A stretch of DNA of 5,826 nucleotides from Phycisphaerales bacterium (GTDB taxonomy: Bacteria > Planctomycetota > Phycisphaerae > Tepidisphaerales > Tepidisphaeraceae). Positions 1 through 5,212 of the stretch are shown piece after piece; within the stretch, counting starts at the first letter, position 1; each line of letters opens with the position of its first letter. The position numbers were made by a program, and so were the translations under genes. The notes under the pieces were generated by a model. That model made no database searches. It was not told the origin of the DNA and was given only the letters and a program-made list of their open reading frames with translations. The stretch is from positions 1-5,826 of the forward strand of contig JAQGHJ010000831.1 in the NCBI GenBank assembly GCA_028288905.1. Reading direction: 5' to 3'.

Positions 1-220
1 TGGCGACGTACGTTTCGTACGGGTCGGCGGCCGCGGCGGGAACCGCGGTGGCCCCGAACGCAGCGGCGGCGGCGGCGGCGGCGGGGGGAGTGACGACGTC
101 GGGGGCGGCCGGACGGGCGGGCCCGTCGGCCGCGACCGTCAGGCGACCGCGGACGGCCGCGCACCCCACGAACACGGCGGCGGCCAGAGCGGTGGCGCGG
201 CGTCGGTCGGATCTGCTCAC
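1..220 (-). CDS. 5' end of a secreted or lipoprotein-like protein, function unknown (partial)
   Basis: A - strand reading frame starts at GTG 218-220 and stays open for 73 codons to the window edge. The start is preceded at a suitable distance by GAAAGGG, a fair ribosome-binding site. The N-terminus has a basic stretch (residues 3-8, with RRR at 6-8), then a short hydrophobic core (about 9-19), then FVGC with Cys20. This looks like an exported protein signal. FVGC resembles a lipobox, but Phe at -3 is not the usual Leu, so lipoprotein status is uncertain. After it comes an Ala/Pro-rich stretch with eight alanines at 47-54, then a less biased run beginning DPYETYV, perhaps the start of the folded part. 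The family cannot be named from this fragment. The signal-like N-terminus, GTG with ribosome-binding site and open frame make a real gene likely. It is co-oriented with recN and starts 459 bases beyond recN's stop. Confidence 0.6.
   Translation of the reverse strand, partial: MSRSDRRRATALAAAVFVGCAAVRGRLTVAADGPARPAAPDVVTPPAAAAAAAAFGATAVPAAAADPYETYVA
63..83. repeat. (GCG)7 trinucleotide microsatellite
   Basis: Seven perfect GCG units run from 63 to 83, followed by a run of five G. On the - strand this encodes most of the polyalanine run (residues 47-54) of the exported protein. Gain or loss of whole units would change the linker length without shifting the frame. Confidence 0.75.
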
Positions 221-272
221 GTTGCCCTTTCGTCCGATCCCAAGATTATCCGAAGCGCTTTCCTTGGCCGTA

Positions 273-292
273 CCACCGGTTACCGCCGGTGG
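273..292. other. Short hairpin in the leader region of the exported-protein gene
   Basis: CCACCGG at 273-279 pairs perfectly with CCGGTGG at 286-292 around a 6-base loop. No T-tract follows on either strand, so it is not a standard terminator. It sits about 50 bases upstream of the GTG start at 220 and could be a leader structure or operator. In DNA this GC-rich a 7-bp stem can also occur by chance. Confidence 0.3.
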
Positions 293-300
293 CGACGATC

Positions 301-498
301 GTGGAATTTCAACGAAAGGTGTCACGGGCGTGCGGGCTGTGTGGCCGGCCGATCGCCCTGAATTGACTTGAGGCGCTCCCCGGTGTCCTGACGTACATCG
401 ACGGTGCCAAGCGGCACCCGCGGAAGTTCGACAGCCGACGGATCGACCTGAGCCAAGCTAGTCCGATCAACTGGAACAGGTTCGCCCCGATCGCCTGA
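301..498 (+). pseudogene. Possible remnant of a small coding sequence with an in-frame stop
   Basis: In the + frame beginning GTG at 301, 21 codons run to a TGA at 364-366. The same frame then continues for 43 codons to a TGA at 496-498. The second part looks protein-like: it includes LPGVLTYIDGAKRHP and ends INWNRFAPIA. By hand count its codons have about 60, 49 and 84 percent G+C at positions 1, 2 and 3, the pattern expected of coding sequence in such a genome. The first part contains CGLCGRP, a CxxC-like pair. I do not recognise a family. It may be a decayed gene end, a truncated insertion, or a chance frame. No good start or ribosome-binding site was found. Confidence 0.2.
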
Positions 499-517
499 AG
501 CCGAGACCAAGCCAGCG

Positions 518-567
518 ACGGGCGGGGCGGTTCCGCCCGTGGCATGGGCGTCCCGCCCATGCTGACG
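518..567. repeat. Palindromic repeat element, copy 1 (two adjacent hairpins)
   Basis: Two hairpins abut. ACGGGCGG at 518-525 pairs with CCGCCCGT at 533-540 (8 bp, 7-base loop). GCATGGGCG at 542-550 pairs perfectly with CGCCCATGC at 554-562 (9 bp, 3-base loop). Chance translations of this element give the peptides MGGTPMPR and HGRDAHAT. From memory these recur in spurious predicted proteins of planctomycetes and related phyla, which suggests a dispersed repeat family. That recollection was not checked here. Confidence 0.65.
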
Positions 568-645
568 TGAGGGCTTGGCGTTGAGCCGGAAGTGCCGGCG
601 GCCCGCGGGGCATGGGCCGGAGCATGGGCGGGACGCCGATGCCAC
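539..645 (-). terminator. Large inverted repeat downstream of recN, possible transcript end
   Basis: The two inverted element copies can fold into a 25-position stem with one mismatch (539-563 with 621-645) around a 57-base loop. The stem begins 34 bases after the recN stop. No T-tract follows on the - strand, so classical intrinsic termination is not shown. A role in RNA 3' end protection or pausing is inference only. Confidence 0.3.
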
Positions 646-660
646 GAGGGGGCGACCGCC
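619..660. repeat. Palindromic repeat element, copy 2 (inverted relative to copy 1)
   Basis: Positions 621-645 are the reverse complement of 539-563 at 24 of 25 bases. The internal hairpin, GCATGGGCG at 622-630 against 634-642, has a single mismatch. Similarity to copy 1 continues more weakly through 660, where the GGCGG end of the element reappears in inverted form. A further partial motif, GGCATGGGCC, sits at 610-619. The two copies together can form one large stem-loop. Confidence 0.65.
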
Positions 661-679
661 GCCCTTTCTCTCGCGTCGA

Positions 680-2728
680 TCACCCAGAGGTTTTGCCCGC
701 CGCCTTCCCCTTGGCCCCGGCCCGGCGGCCGCTGACGGACGACTCGGCACCGGCGGGTGCAGGCGCCGCCCCCGGCCCGTCCTGCCCGGGCGGCGGGCGG
801 GTGTGGGCCACCCGCGTCGGCCGGCCGGCGAACTCGCTCTCGGCGGCGTCCAACAGTTCGCGGGCCTGGGCGAGTGTGGTGTCCGTGATCCGCTGCCCGC
901 CGGTCATCTCGGCCAGCTCGCGGACGCGGTCCTCCCCCTCCATCGCCCGGACCTTCGTCTCGGTCTTGTTGTCGACCACCTCTTTACGCACCGTCAGGTG
1001 CCGGTCGGCGTAGCTGGCGATCTGGGGCAGGTGCGTGATGCACAGCACCTGGTGGTGGTCGGCCAGGCTTCGAAGCTTGTTCCCGATGATGCTGCCGAGC
1101 CGGCCGCCGACGTTGCTGTCGATCTCGTCGAACACGAGCACGCTCACCCGGTCGCCGGCGGCGAGGATGCCCTTGAGCGCGAGCATGATCCGGGACAGTT
1201 CGCCGCCGGACGCGATCTTCCGCAGCGGCTGGGCCGGTTGGCCCGGGTTCGTCTGGGCGACGAACTCGACGACGTCAAACCCGCTCGGGGTGGCCGGCAG
1301 CAGGGCGAAGGGTGCGGGTGGCGCGGTCGACACGCCGGTCGCGTGCGGAGAGACGGCACCGGAGCCGCTCTGCGGTTTCGCGGCGGACGAGGACCCAGAG
1401 GCGCCCGCACCCTTTGCTTGCGACGCCGCGAGTGGCGGGGTTCCCGCCCGGACCGGTGCCGCGCCCTGCGTCGTCCCATTGACCGGCGCGGTCGCCGGCG
1501 CTGCGTCCTCCAGCGTCGCCGGTGCGGATCCGACGGAGACGGTGAACTTCGCCTTCTCCATCCCGAGCGCGGCGAGCTGGCCCTCGATCAGCGGGCCGAT
1601 CTTCGTCGCCACTGCTCGCCGCTTGGCGGACAGCTCGGCCCCGAGCTTCTTCAGCTCGCCCAGCAGCGGGGCGAGCTGCTGCTGCAGGCCGCTGTCGTCG
1701 CCGCTGGCCTTCTCCAGCTCGGCGAGCTTGCCGCCGACCTCTTCCCGGTACGCTAGCGTCCCCTCGACGGTGTCGCCGTACTTGTTCACGACCCGGATGA
1801 TCGTGTTGAGCCGGTCGTTCACCTCGGCCAGCTCGGCGGGGTCGAGGTCGAGCTTGTCGAGGTAGCGGCTCAGGTCGTAGGCCGACTCCTCGACTTGGAT
1901 GGTGGCGTCCTTCAGCCCCTGGGCGACGGCCTTGAGGTTCGGGTCGAGGTGGGCCAGCTCGGCCAGCACGCCGGCGGCTCCCTTGAGGCGTTCCAGCACC
2001 GACCCGTCCGCCTCGTACACGGCCGCGTGCACCGCGCCCGCGTCCCGCTTGAGCTTCTCCAGGTTCGTCAGGACGGCCGCCCGGGCCTCCAGCTTCTCGT
2101 ATTCGGCCGCGTCCAGCTCGGCCTTGTCGATCTCGGCGGCTTGGAACCGGTACAGCTCCAACTGCTGCTTGCGGAGCGTCCGGCTGGCGGCCAATTCGGC
2201 GATCCGCTCCCGGGCCCCTATCACCCGGGCGTACACCGCGTGGTACTGCTTGCGGAGCGGCTCGAGCCCGCCGAACTGGTCGATCACGTCGAGCTGGTTC
2301 GCCGGCTTGAGCAGGTACTGGTGGTCGTGCTGGCCGTGGACGTCGACGAGGAACTCGGCCACCTGCTTGAGCATCCCGAGCGTGATCGGGTTGCCGTTGA
2401 GGCTGACCGAGCTGCGGCCGGACGCGTACAGCCGGCGGGTCAGCAGCAACTCACCGCCGTCGTCGAGCACCGGGATGTCGGTCAGGGCCTGCACGCGGGC
2501 GAGCAGGGCGGGGTCGCCCACGTCGAATACGCCGGACACTCTTCCTTCGTCCGCCCCGTGCCGCAGCATCTCGGCCGGCGACCGGAGCCCGAGCAGCACC
2601 TCGACCGCCCCGATCACCAGGCTCTTGCCCGCCCCGGTCGCCCCGGTGAAGCAGTTGAGCCCGGGCGACAGCTCGATCCGCACGTCGGAGATGACGGCGA
2701 GGTTGGAGATGTGGAGTTCTCTGAGCAT
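680..2728 (-). CDS. recN: DNA repair protein RecN
   Basis: RecN is a cytoplasmic SMC-like ATPase that acts early in recombinational repair of double-strand breaks. Its parts appear in order. The N-terminal head has a Walker A GATGAGKS at 29-36 and the VDVHGQHDHQ block near 128-137. A long charged region at about 155-395 fits the two coiled-coil arms. The C-terminal head has the conserved TNPGQP segment, ABC signature ASGGELSR at 506-513, Walker B LVFDEID at 531-537 and H-loop ITHLPQ at 564-569. The family usually has Glu at residue 30, where Ala is seen. The length of 682 residues exceeds the usual roughly 550. The excess is a low-complexity insert at about 401-483 and an Ala/Pro/Gly/Lys-rich tail after about 632. 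ATG at 2726-2728 gives the canonical N-terminus (MLRELHISNLAVI). No Shine-Dalgarno motif precedes it, and the upstream bases read CTCTTCCACC. No LexA-type box was recognised. Confidence 0.97.
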   Translation of the reverse strand: MLRELHISNLAVISDVRIELSPGLNCFTGATGAGKSLVIGAVEVLLGLRSPAEMLRHGADEGRVSGVFDVGDPALLARVQALTDIPVLDDGGELLLTRRLYASGRSSVSLNGNPITLGMLKQVAEFLVDVHGQHDHQYLLKPANQLDVIDQFGGLEPLRKQYHAVYARVIGARERIAELAASRTLRKQQLELYRFQAAEIDKAELDAAEYEKLEARAAVLTNLEKLKRDAGAVHAAVYEADGSVLERLKGAAGVLAELAHLDPNLKAVAQGLKDATIQVEESAYDLSRYLDKLDLDPAELAEVNDRLNTIIRVVNKYGDTVEGTLAYREEVGGKLAELEKASGDDSGLQQQLAPLLGELKKLGAELSAKRRAVATKIGPLIEGQLAALGMEKAKFTVSVGSAPATLEDAAPATAPVNGTTQGAAPVRAGTPPLAASQAKGAGASGSSSAAKPQSGSGAVSPHATGVSTAPPAPFALLPATPSGFDVVEFVAQTNPGQPAQPLRKIASGGELSRIMLALKGILAAGDRVSVLVFDEIDSNVGGRLGSIIGNKLRSLADHHQVLCITHLPQIASYADRHLTVRKEVVDNKTETKVRAMEGEDRVRELAEMTGGQRITDTTLAQARELLDAAESEFAGRPTRVAHTRPPPGQDGPGAAPAPAGAESSVSGRRAGAKGKAAGKTSG

Positions 2729-2733
2729 GGTGG

Positions 2734-2838
2734 AAGAGGGCGGAAGGCAGAGGGCAGAGGGCGGGGAGCGGAGGACCGAAACGCGGCTCGGCGTGGCGCG
2801 TGTTCCGCCCTCCGCCCTCTGCCCTCTGCCCTCTTCTC
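2734..2838. repeat. Heptamer-based inverted repeat (GGGCAGA type)
   Basis: The left arm at 2746-2764 is built from GGCAGAG units. It is the exact reverse complement of 2812-2830 over 19 bp, with a 47-base loop. Diverged units (GAAGAGGGCGGAA on the left, CTCTTCTC on the right) extend both sides. The element nearly fills the 110-base spacer. It begins 8 bases after the stop of the upstream tRNA-binding gene and ends 17 bases before the recN ATG, so it could affect termination of one gene or translation of the next. Chance translations give SALCPLP and QRAEGG peptides. From memory these are common artefacts of heptamer repeats in planctomycetes and cyanobacteria. Confidence 0.8.
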
Positions 2839-3249
2839 TCAGCTCACCTTGCTGCCGGCGGCGACCGCGTCGCTGGGGCTCAGCACGATCACCTTGCCGG
2901 TCGCGGCGTCGTGGGCGGCCAGCAGCATGCCCTGGCTCTCCAGCCCCATCATCTGCCGCGGGGCCAGGTTGGCCACGACGATGATCTGCTTGCCCACGAG
3001 TTGCTCGGGGGTGTAGTGCTGGCGGATGCCGGCCAGGATCTGCCGCTTCTCGTCCCCGAGGTCGATATGCAACACCAGCAGCTTGTCCCCCTTCGGTGCC
3101 GGCTTGGCCTCGAGCACGGTCGCCACCCGCAGTTGGACGTTCATCACGTCGTCAATCGCGATAGTCGGCGTCGGCTGCACGATCCCCTGCGGGGAGTTCG
3201 TCGCGGTCGCCCCGGGGATCGCGGTGGCGGGCATCGGCTCGTTCGTCAT
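2839..3249 (-). CDS. Free-standing tRNA-binding OB-fold protein (MetRS C-terminal/beta-subunit type)
   Basis: Residues 30-136 match the tRNA_bind (EMAP II/Trbp111-like) OB-fold domain in the form found at the C-terminus of bacterial methionyl-tRNA synthetase. Visible motifs are IDDVMNVQLRVATV at 32-45, GDKLLVL at 54-60, RQILAGI at 69-75, GKQIIVVANL at 86-95, and MMGLESQGMLLAA at 100-112, followed by a GSKV end. Such domains bind the outside of the tRNA elbow and aid synthetase binding; they are often dimeric. Here the domain is a separate 136-residue protein with no catalytic part. The first 29 residues are Pro/Ala/Thr-rich and lack conserved sequence. ATG at 3247-3249 has AAGGAG 11 bases upstream, slightly far but plausible. 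The gene may be annotated as a methionine--tRNA ligase beta subunit, but whether it partners MetRS or acts as a general tRNA chaperone cannot be told. Spacers to both neighbours carry heptamer inverted repeats. Confidence 0.92.
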   Translation of the reverse strand: MTNEPMPATAIPGATATNSPQGIVQPTPTIAIDDVMNVQLRVATVLEAKPAPKGDKLLVLHIDLGDEKRQILAGIRQHYTPEQLVGKQIIVVANLAPRQMMGLESQGMLLAAHDAATGKVIVLSPSDAVAAGSKVS

Positions 3250-3260
3250 CGTCGCACCGG

Positions 3261-3283
3261 CTCCTTCTCTATCGGGCAGTATA
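3261..3283 (-). promoter_or_regulatory. Ribosome-binding site and possible -10 box for the tRNA-binding protein gene
   Basis: On the - strand TATACT at 3278-3283 matches five of six bases of the bacterial -10 consensus and stands out in GC-rich DNA. AAGGAG at 3261-3266 is a good Shine-Dalgarno motif, 11 bases before the ATG. A clear -35 box at the right distance is missing, so the promoter part is weak. Confidence 0.35.
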
Positions 3284-3299
3284 TCGCGCGGATGTTAGG

Positions 3300-3330
3300 A
3301 GAAAAGACGGGCCCGCTCGACGCGGGCCGT
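3300..3330 (-). terminator. Candidate intrinsic terminator on the - strand, downstream of phoH2
   Basis: Read on the - strand, GGCCCGC (3328-3322) pairs with GCGGGCC (3316-3310) around a 5-base loop. With one bulged C the stem extends to about 9 bp. CGTCTTTTCT follows (3309-3300), giving four consecutive Ts. The site lies about 155 bases after the phoH2 stop and just before the putative promoter of the next gene, as expected for a boundary between transcription units. Confidence 0.5.
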
Positions 3331-3353
3331 GCGGGGATTGTAGCGGCAACGGG

Positions 3354-3480
3354 GGAAACGCAGAACGAGGAACGAGGAACGATGAAAGCGAGACGCCCGT
3401 CACGGAACGAAGAACGCCGAACGAAGAGGGCCACTCGGCACCCTCCGTTCAGCGTCCTTCGTTCACCGTTCTGCGTTTCC
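3354..3480. repeat. Heptamer-based inverted repeat (GAACGAN type)
   Basis: The outer arms are exact inverted repeats of 14 bp: 3354-3367 against 3467-3480. After a 2x2 internal loop, six more pairs form (3370-3375 with 3459-3464), and then weaker pairing. The element is built from 7-bp units: GAACGAG, GAACGAG, GAACGAT at 3363-3383; GAACGAA, GAACGCC, GAACGAA at 3405-3425; and, in the opposite sense, CGTTCAG, CGTCCTT, CGTTCAC, CGTTCTG at 3446-3473. It ends 2 bases from the phoH2 stop codon. Chance translations read NEERRTK and SVLRSPF, a pattern I recall from similar repeat-derived spurious proteins. Confidence 0.8.
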
Positions 3481-3482
3481 GC

Positions 3483-4931
3483 TTACAGCTCGGCCGTCAC
3501 CAGGCTCGCCAGCTCGCTCCGCTCGCTCTTCTCCAGCGTCACGTGCCCGACGAGCCCCTTGCCCTTAAGCCGCTCGACGAGGTAGCTCAGCCCGTTGCTG
3601 CTGGCGTCGAGGTACGGGTTGTCGATCTGGGTCGGGTCGCCGGTCAGGATGAGCTTCGTCCCCTCGCCGACCCGGCTCGCGATCGTCTTGACCTCGTGCG
3701 GGGTCAGATTCTGGCTCTCGTCGACGATCATGAACTGGTGCGGGATGCTCCGCCCGCGGATGTACGTCAGCGGCTCCAGCACGACCTGCCCCGACTCCAT
3801 CAGCTGTTTGATCCGCTGCTCGGCCGAGTGCTGGGCCGTCGCGTGGCTCTTGGGGTCGTGGGCCTTGCCGTTGCCGTGCTCCTTGGCGTCGTGCCCGCGG
3901 GGCTCCTTGCCGCCGTGCTCGTCCCCGTGCCCGCCGAGCCGGTTGCTCAGCAGGTAACCCATGTTGTCGAAGATCGGCTGCATCCACGCGGACAGCTTCT
4001 CGTCCTTGTCCCCCGGCAGGTACCCGATGTCCCGACCGAGCGGCATGATCGGGCGGGCGCACAGCAGTTTCGTGTACGTCCCCTCGTTCAGCACCTTCGT
4101 CATCCCGGCCGCGATCGCCAGCAACGTCTTGCCGGTGCCGGCCGACCCGATCAGGCTCACGAGCTTGACCGAGTCGTCCAGCAGCAGGTCCAGCGCCATC
4201 GTCTGCTGGAGGTTCCGGGCGACGATGCCGAACACCGGGCTGCGGCGCTGGCGGACCGGCACGAGGGCCCCAACGTCCGCCCGGTACCGGGCCAGGGCGG
4301 TGTGGGCGTGGTCCTCAGCGTCCTTGAGCAGGACGAACTCGTTCGCCCGCAGGTCCGGGGCGTCCACCCGGGCCTGCTTGTCGGCGAACAGCCGGTCGAT
4401 CACCCGGCTGCTCACCTCCAGCTCGCGGTACCCGGTGTACAGGCGGTCGAAGTCGACCTTCTGGTTCTCGAAGTCCTCGGCCGCCAGCCCGAGCGCGTCG
4501 CCCTTGATCCGGGCGTTCATGTCCTTCGTGATGAACACGACCCGCTTGCCCTGCCGCCGCAGGTCCAGCGCGCACGAGATGATGCGGTTGTCCGGGCTGT
4601 TCGTCGTCAGCCCGGGGAACAGCTGCTGGGCCTCCTCCAGGATGACGCGGATGCGGCCCTTGGGGTCGTACGGGTGCTGGACGCCCTCGGACAGGTTGCC
4701 GGTCTCCCGGAGCCGGTCGAGGTGGCGGATGACCCCGCGGGCGTTGCGGCCGAGGTCGTCCTGCCCGGTCTTGAACTTGTCGAGCTCCTCGATCACGTCG
4801 AACGGGATCACGACCTCGTTGTCGGTGAACAGGAAGATCGAGTCCGGGTTGTGCAGCAGGACGTTCGTGTCGACCACGAACGTCTTCTGCTGGGACGAAT
4901 CGCCGTTGGCGTGGCCGTTGGGTTGGCTCAT
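3483..4931 (-). CDS. phoH2: PIN-PhoH fusion ATPase/RNase (PhoH2 family)
   Basis: The protein joins an N-terminal PIN nuclease domain to a C-terminal PhoH P-loop ATPase. Proteins of this architecture (PhoH2; Bacillus YlaK is of this type) are reported to unwind and cleave RNA. The PIN domain at about 17-160 shows the acidic set VVDTN (D21), VIEELD (E48/E49), SPDNRI (D114) and ITKDMN (D137), consistent with an active metal-dependent RNase. In the ATPase part, Walker A is GSAGTGKT at 262-269, followed by CARPIMPLGRDIGYLPG (291-307), YIRGRSIP near 390-397, Walker B MIVDESQN at 401-408 and LTGDPTQIDNPYLD near 429-442. Residues 330-370 form an unusual Gly/His/Lys-rich insert with seven histidines. 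ATG at 4929-4931 gives a normal family start after a short polar leader (residues 1-16); no Shine-Dalgarno motif is seen (upstream CACACCTCC). It diverges from manA. Confidence 0.95.
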   Translation of the reverse strand: MSQPNGHANGDSSQQKTFVVDTNVLLHNPDSIFLFTDNEVVIPFDVIEELDKFKTGQDDLGRNARGVIRHLDRLRETGNLSEGVQHPYDPKGRIRVILEEAQQLFPGLTTNSPDNRIISCALDLRRQGKRVVFITKDMNARIKGDALGLAAEDFENQKVDFDRLYTGYRELEVSSRVIDRLFADKQARVDAPDLRANEFVLLKDAEDHAHTALARYRADVGALVPVRQRRSPVFGIVARNLQQTMALDLLLDDSVKLVSLIGSAGTGKTLLAIAAGMTKVLNEGTYTKLLCARPIMPLGRDIGYLPGDKDEKLSAWMQPIFDNMGYLLSNRLGGHGDEHGGKEPRGHDAKEHGNGKAHDPKSHATAQHSAEQRIKQLMESGQVVLEPLTYIRGRSIPHQFMIVDESQNLTPHEVKTIASRVGEGTKLILTGDPTQIDNPYLDASSNGLSYLVERLKGKGLVGHVTLEKSERSELASLVTAEL

Positions 4932-5212
4932 GGAGGTGTGCCGGGGGCCGCGACCCGGGAAACGAGGCCGCCGGCCGGCGGGGGGTTGACGTCAGCCCCC
5001 GTGTCGCCGCCCGGGGCCCGGCGGGCAGGCCCACGCTGAGCATATCGGGCGGCCGGCGGAGTTCGGCGAACAAAACGCCGGTCTCCCGGGCACGCCCGAT
5101 AACCGTTCGGCGGGCGGGATTGGGGCGGCCGCGGCCGATACACTGGGCGGCCGACGGCCGCATTCCCGCCAAACGCCACGCGACGTACGACGCACCCGCC
5201 GAGAAACCGCAC
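4932..5212. promoter_or_regulatory. Divergent spacer between phoH2 and manA
   Basis: This 281-base spacer should hold the promoters of both genes. On the + strand TACACT at 5139-5144 matches four of six -10 positions, but no good -35 box is present. On the - strand TATGCT overlapping 5037-5045 is similarly weak. TTGACG at 4986-4991 looks like a -35 box but has no AT-rich -10 after it. The clearest structure is the pair of palindromes at 4968-5000. No small gene or RNA was recognised. Confidence 0.4.
4968..5000. promoter_or_regulatory. Back-to-back palindromes, possible operator
   Basis: CCGCCGGCCGGCGG at 4968-4981 is a perfect 14-bp palindrome. Next to it, 4981-5000 is a 20-bp dyad with a perfect TGACGTCA core (4987-4994) flanked by five G on the left and five C on the right; only the T/G pair next to the core breaks symmetry. 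They lie 37-69 bases upstream of the phoH2 ATG on its 5' side. Symmetry suits a dimeric DNA-binding regulator, but no regulator family is identified and GC-only palindromes are common in such DNA. Confidence 0.35.

Larger units (their letters stand above)
221..679. other. 459-base spacer between recN and the exported-protein gene
   Basis: No convincing intact gene lies here. From left to right it holds three things. First is the leader of the gene starting at 220, with a weak - strand -10-like GATAAT near 246-251, the palindrome AAGCGCTT at 253-260, and a 7-bp hairpin at 273-292. Second is a short coding-like stretch with an internal stop (301-498). Third is a hairpin-repeat cluster (518-660) just downstream of the recN stop. 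No tRNA-like or other known RNA structure was recognised. Confidence 0.6.

Noticed and set aside
575..1756. Long + strand open frames opposite recN (575-1756, 1035-1865, 1895-3016, 1899-2984)
   Set aside because: They lie antisense to a clearly recognisable recN and have biased, non-protein-like composition. Very GC-rich genes commonly leave open frames on the opposite strand.
3354..3480. CRISPR-like array
   Set aside because: The repeats are contiguous 7-bp units with no spacers and they switch orientation in the middle, so this is a tandem inverted repeat.
4986..4991. TTGACG as a -35 box for manA
   Set aside because: No AT-rich -10 lies 16-18 bases downstream; the bases fit better as part of the TGACGTCA dyad.
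4987..4994. TGACGTCA as a cAMP response element
   Set aside because: That site belongs to eukaryotic bZIP regulators; in bacterial DNA only the symmetry is meaningful.
3543..5039. 498-codon + strand frame and related frames opposite phoH2
   Set aside because: It is the mirror of the PIN-PhoH gene, full of Val/Arg/Leu/Asp from reversed codons, with no recognisable motif.
5061..5071. Short palindrome GTTCGGCGAAC upstream of manA
   Set aside because: With 5-bp arms it is too short to distinguish from chance, and it has no partner copy or promoter nearby.
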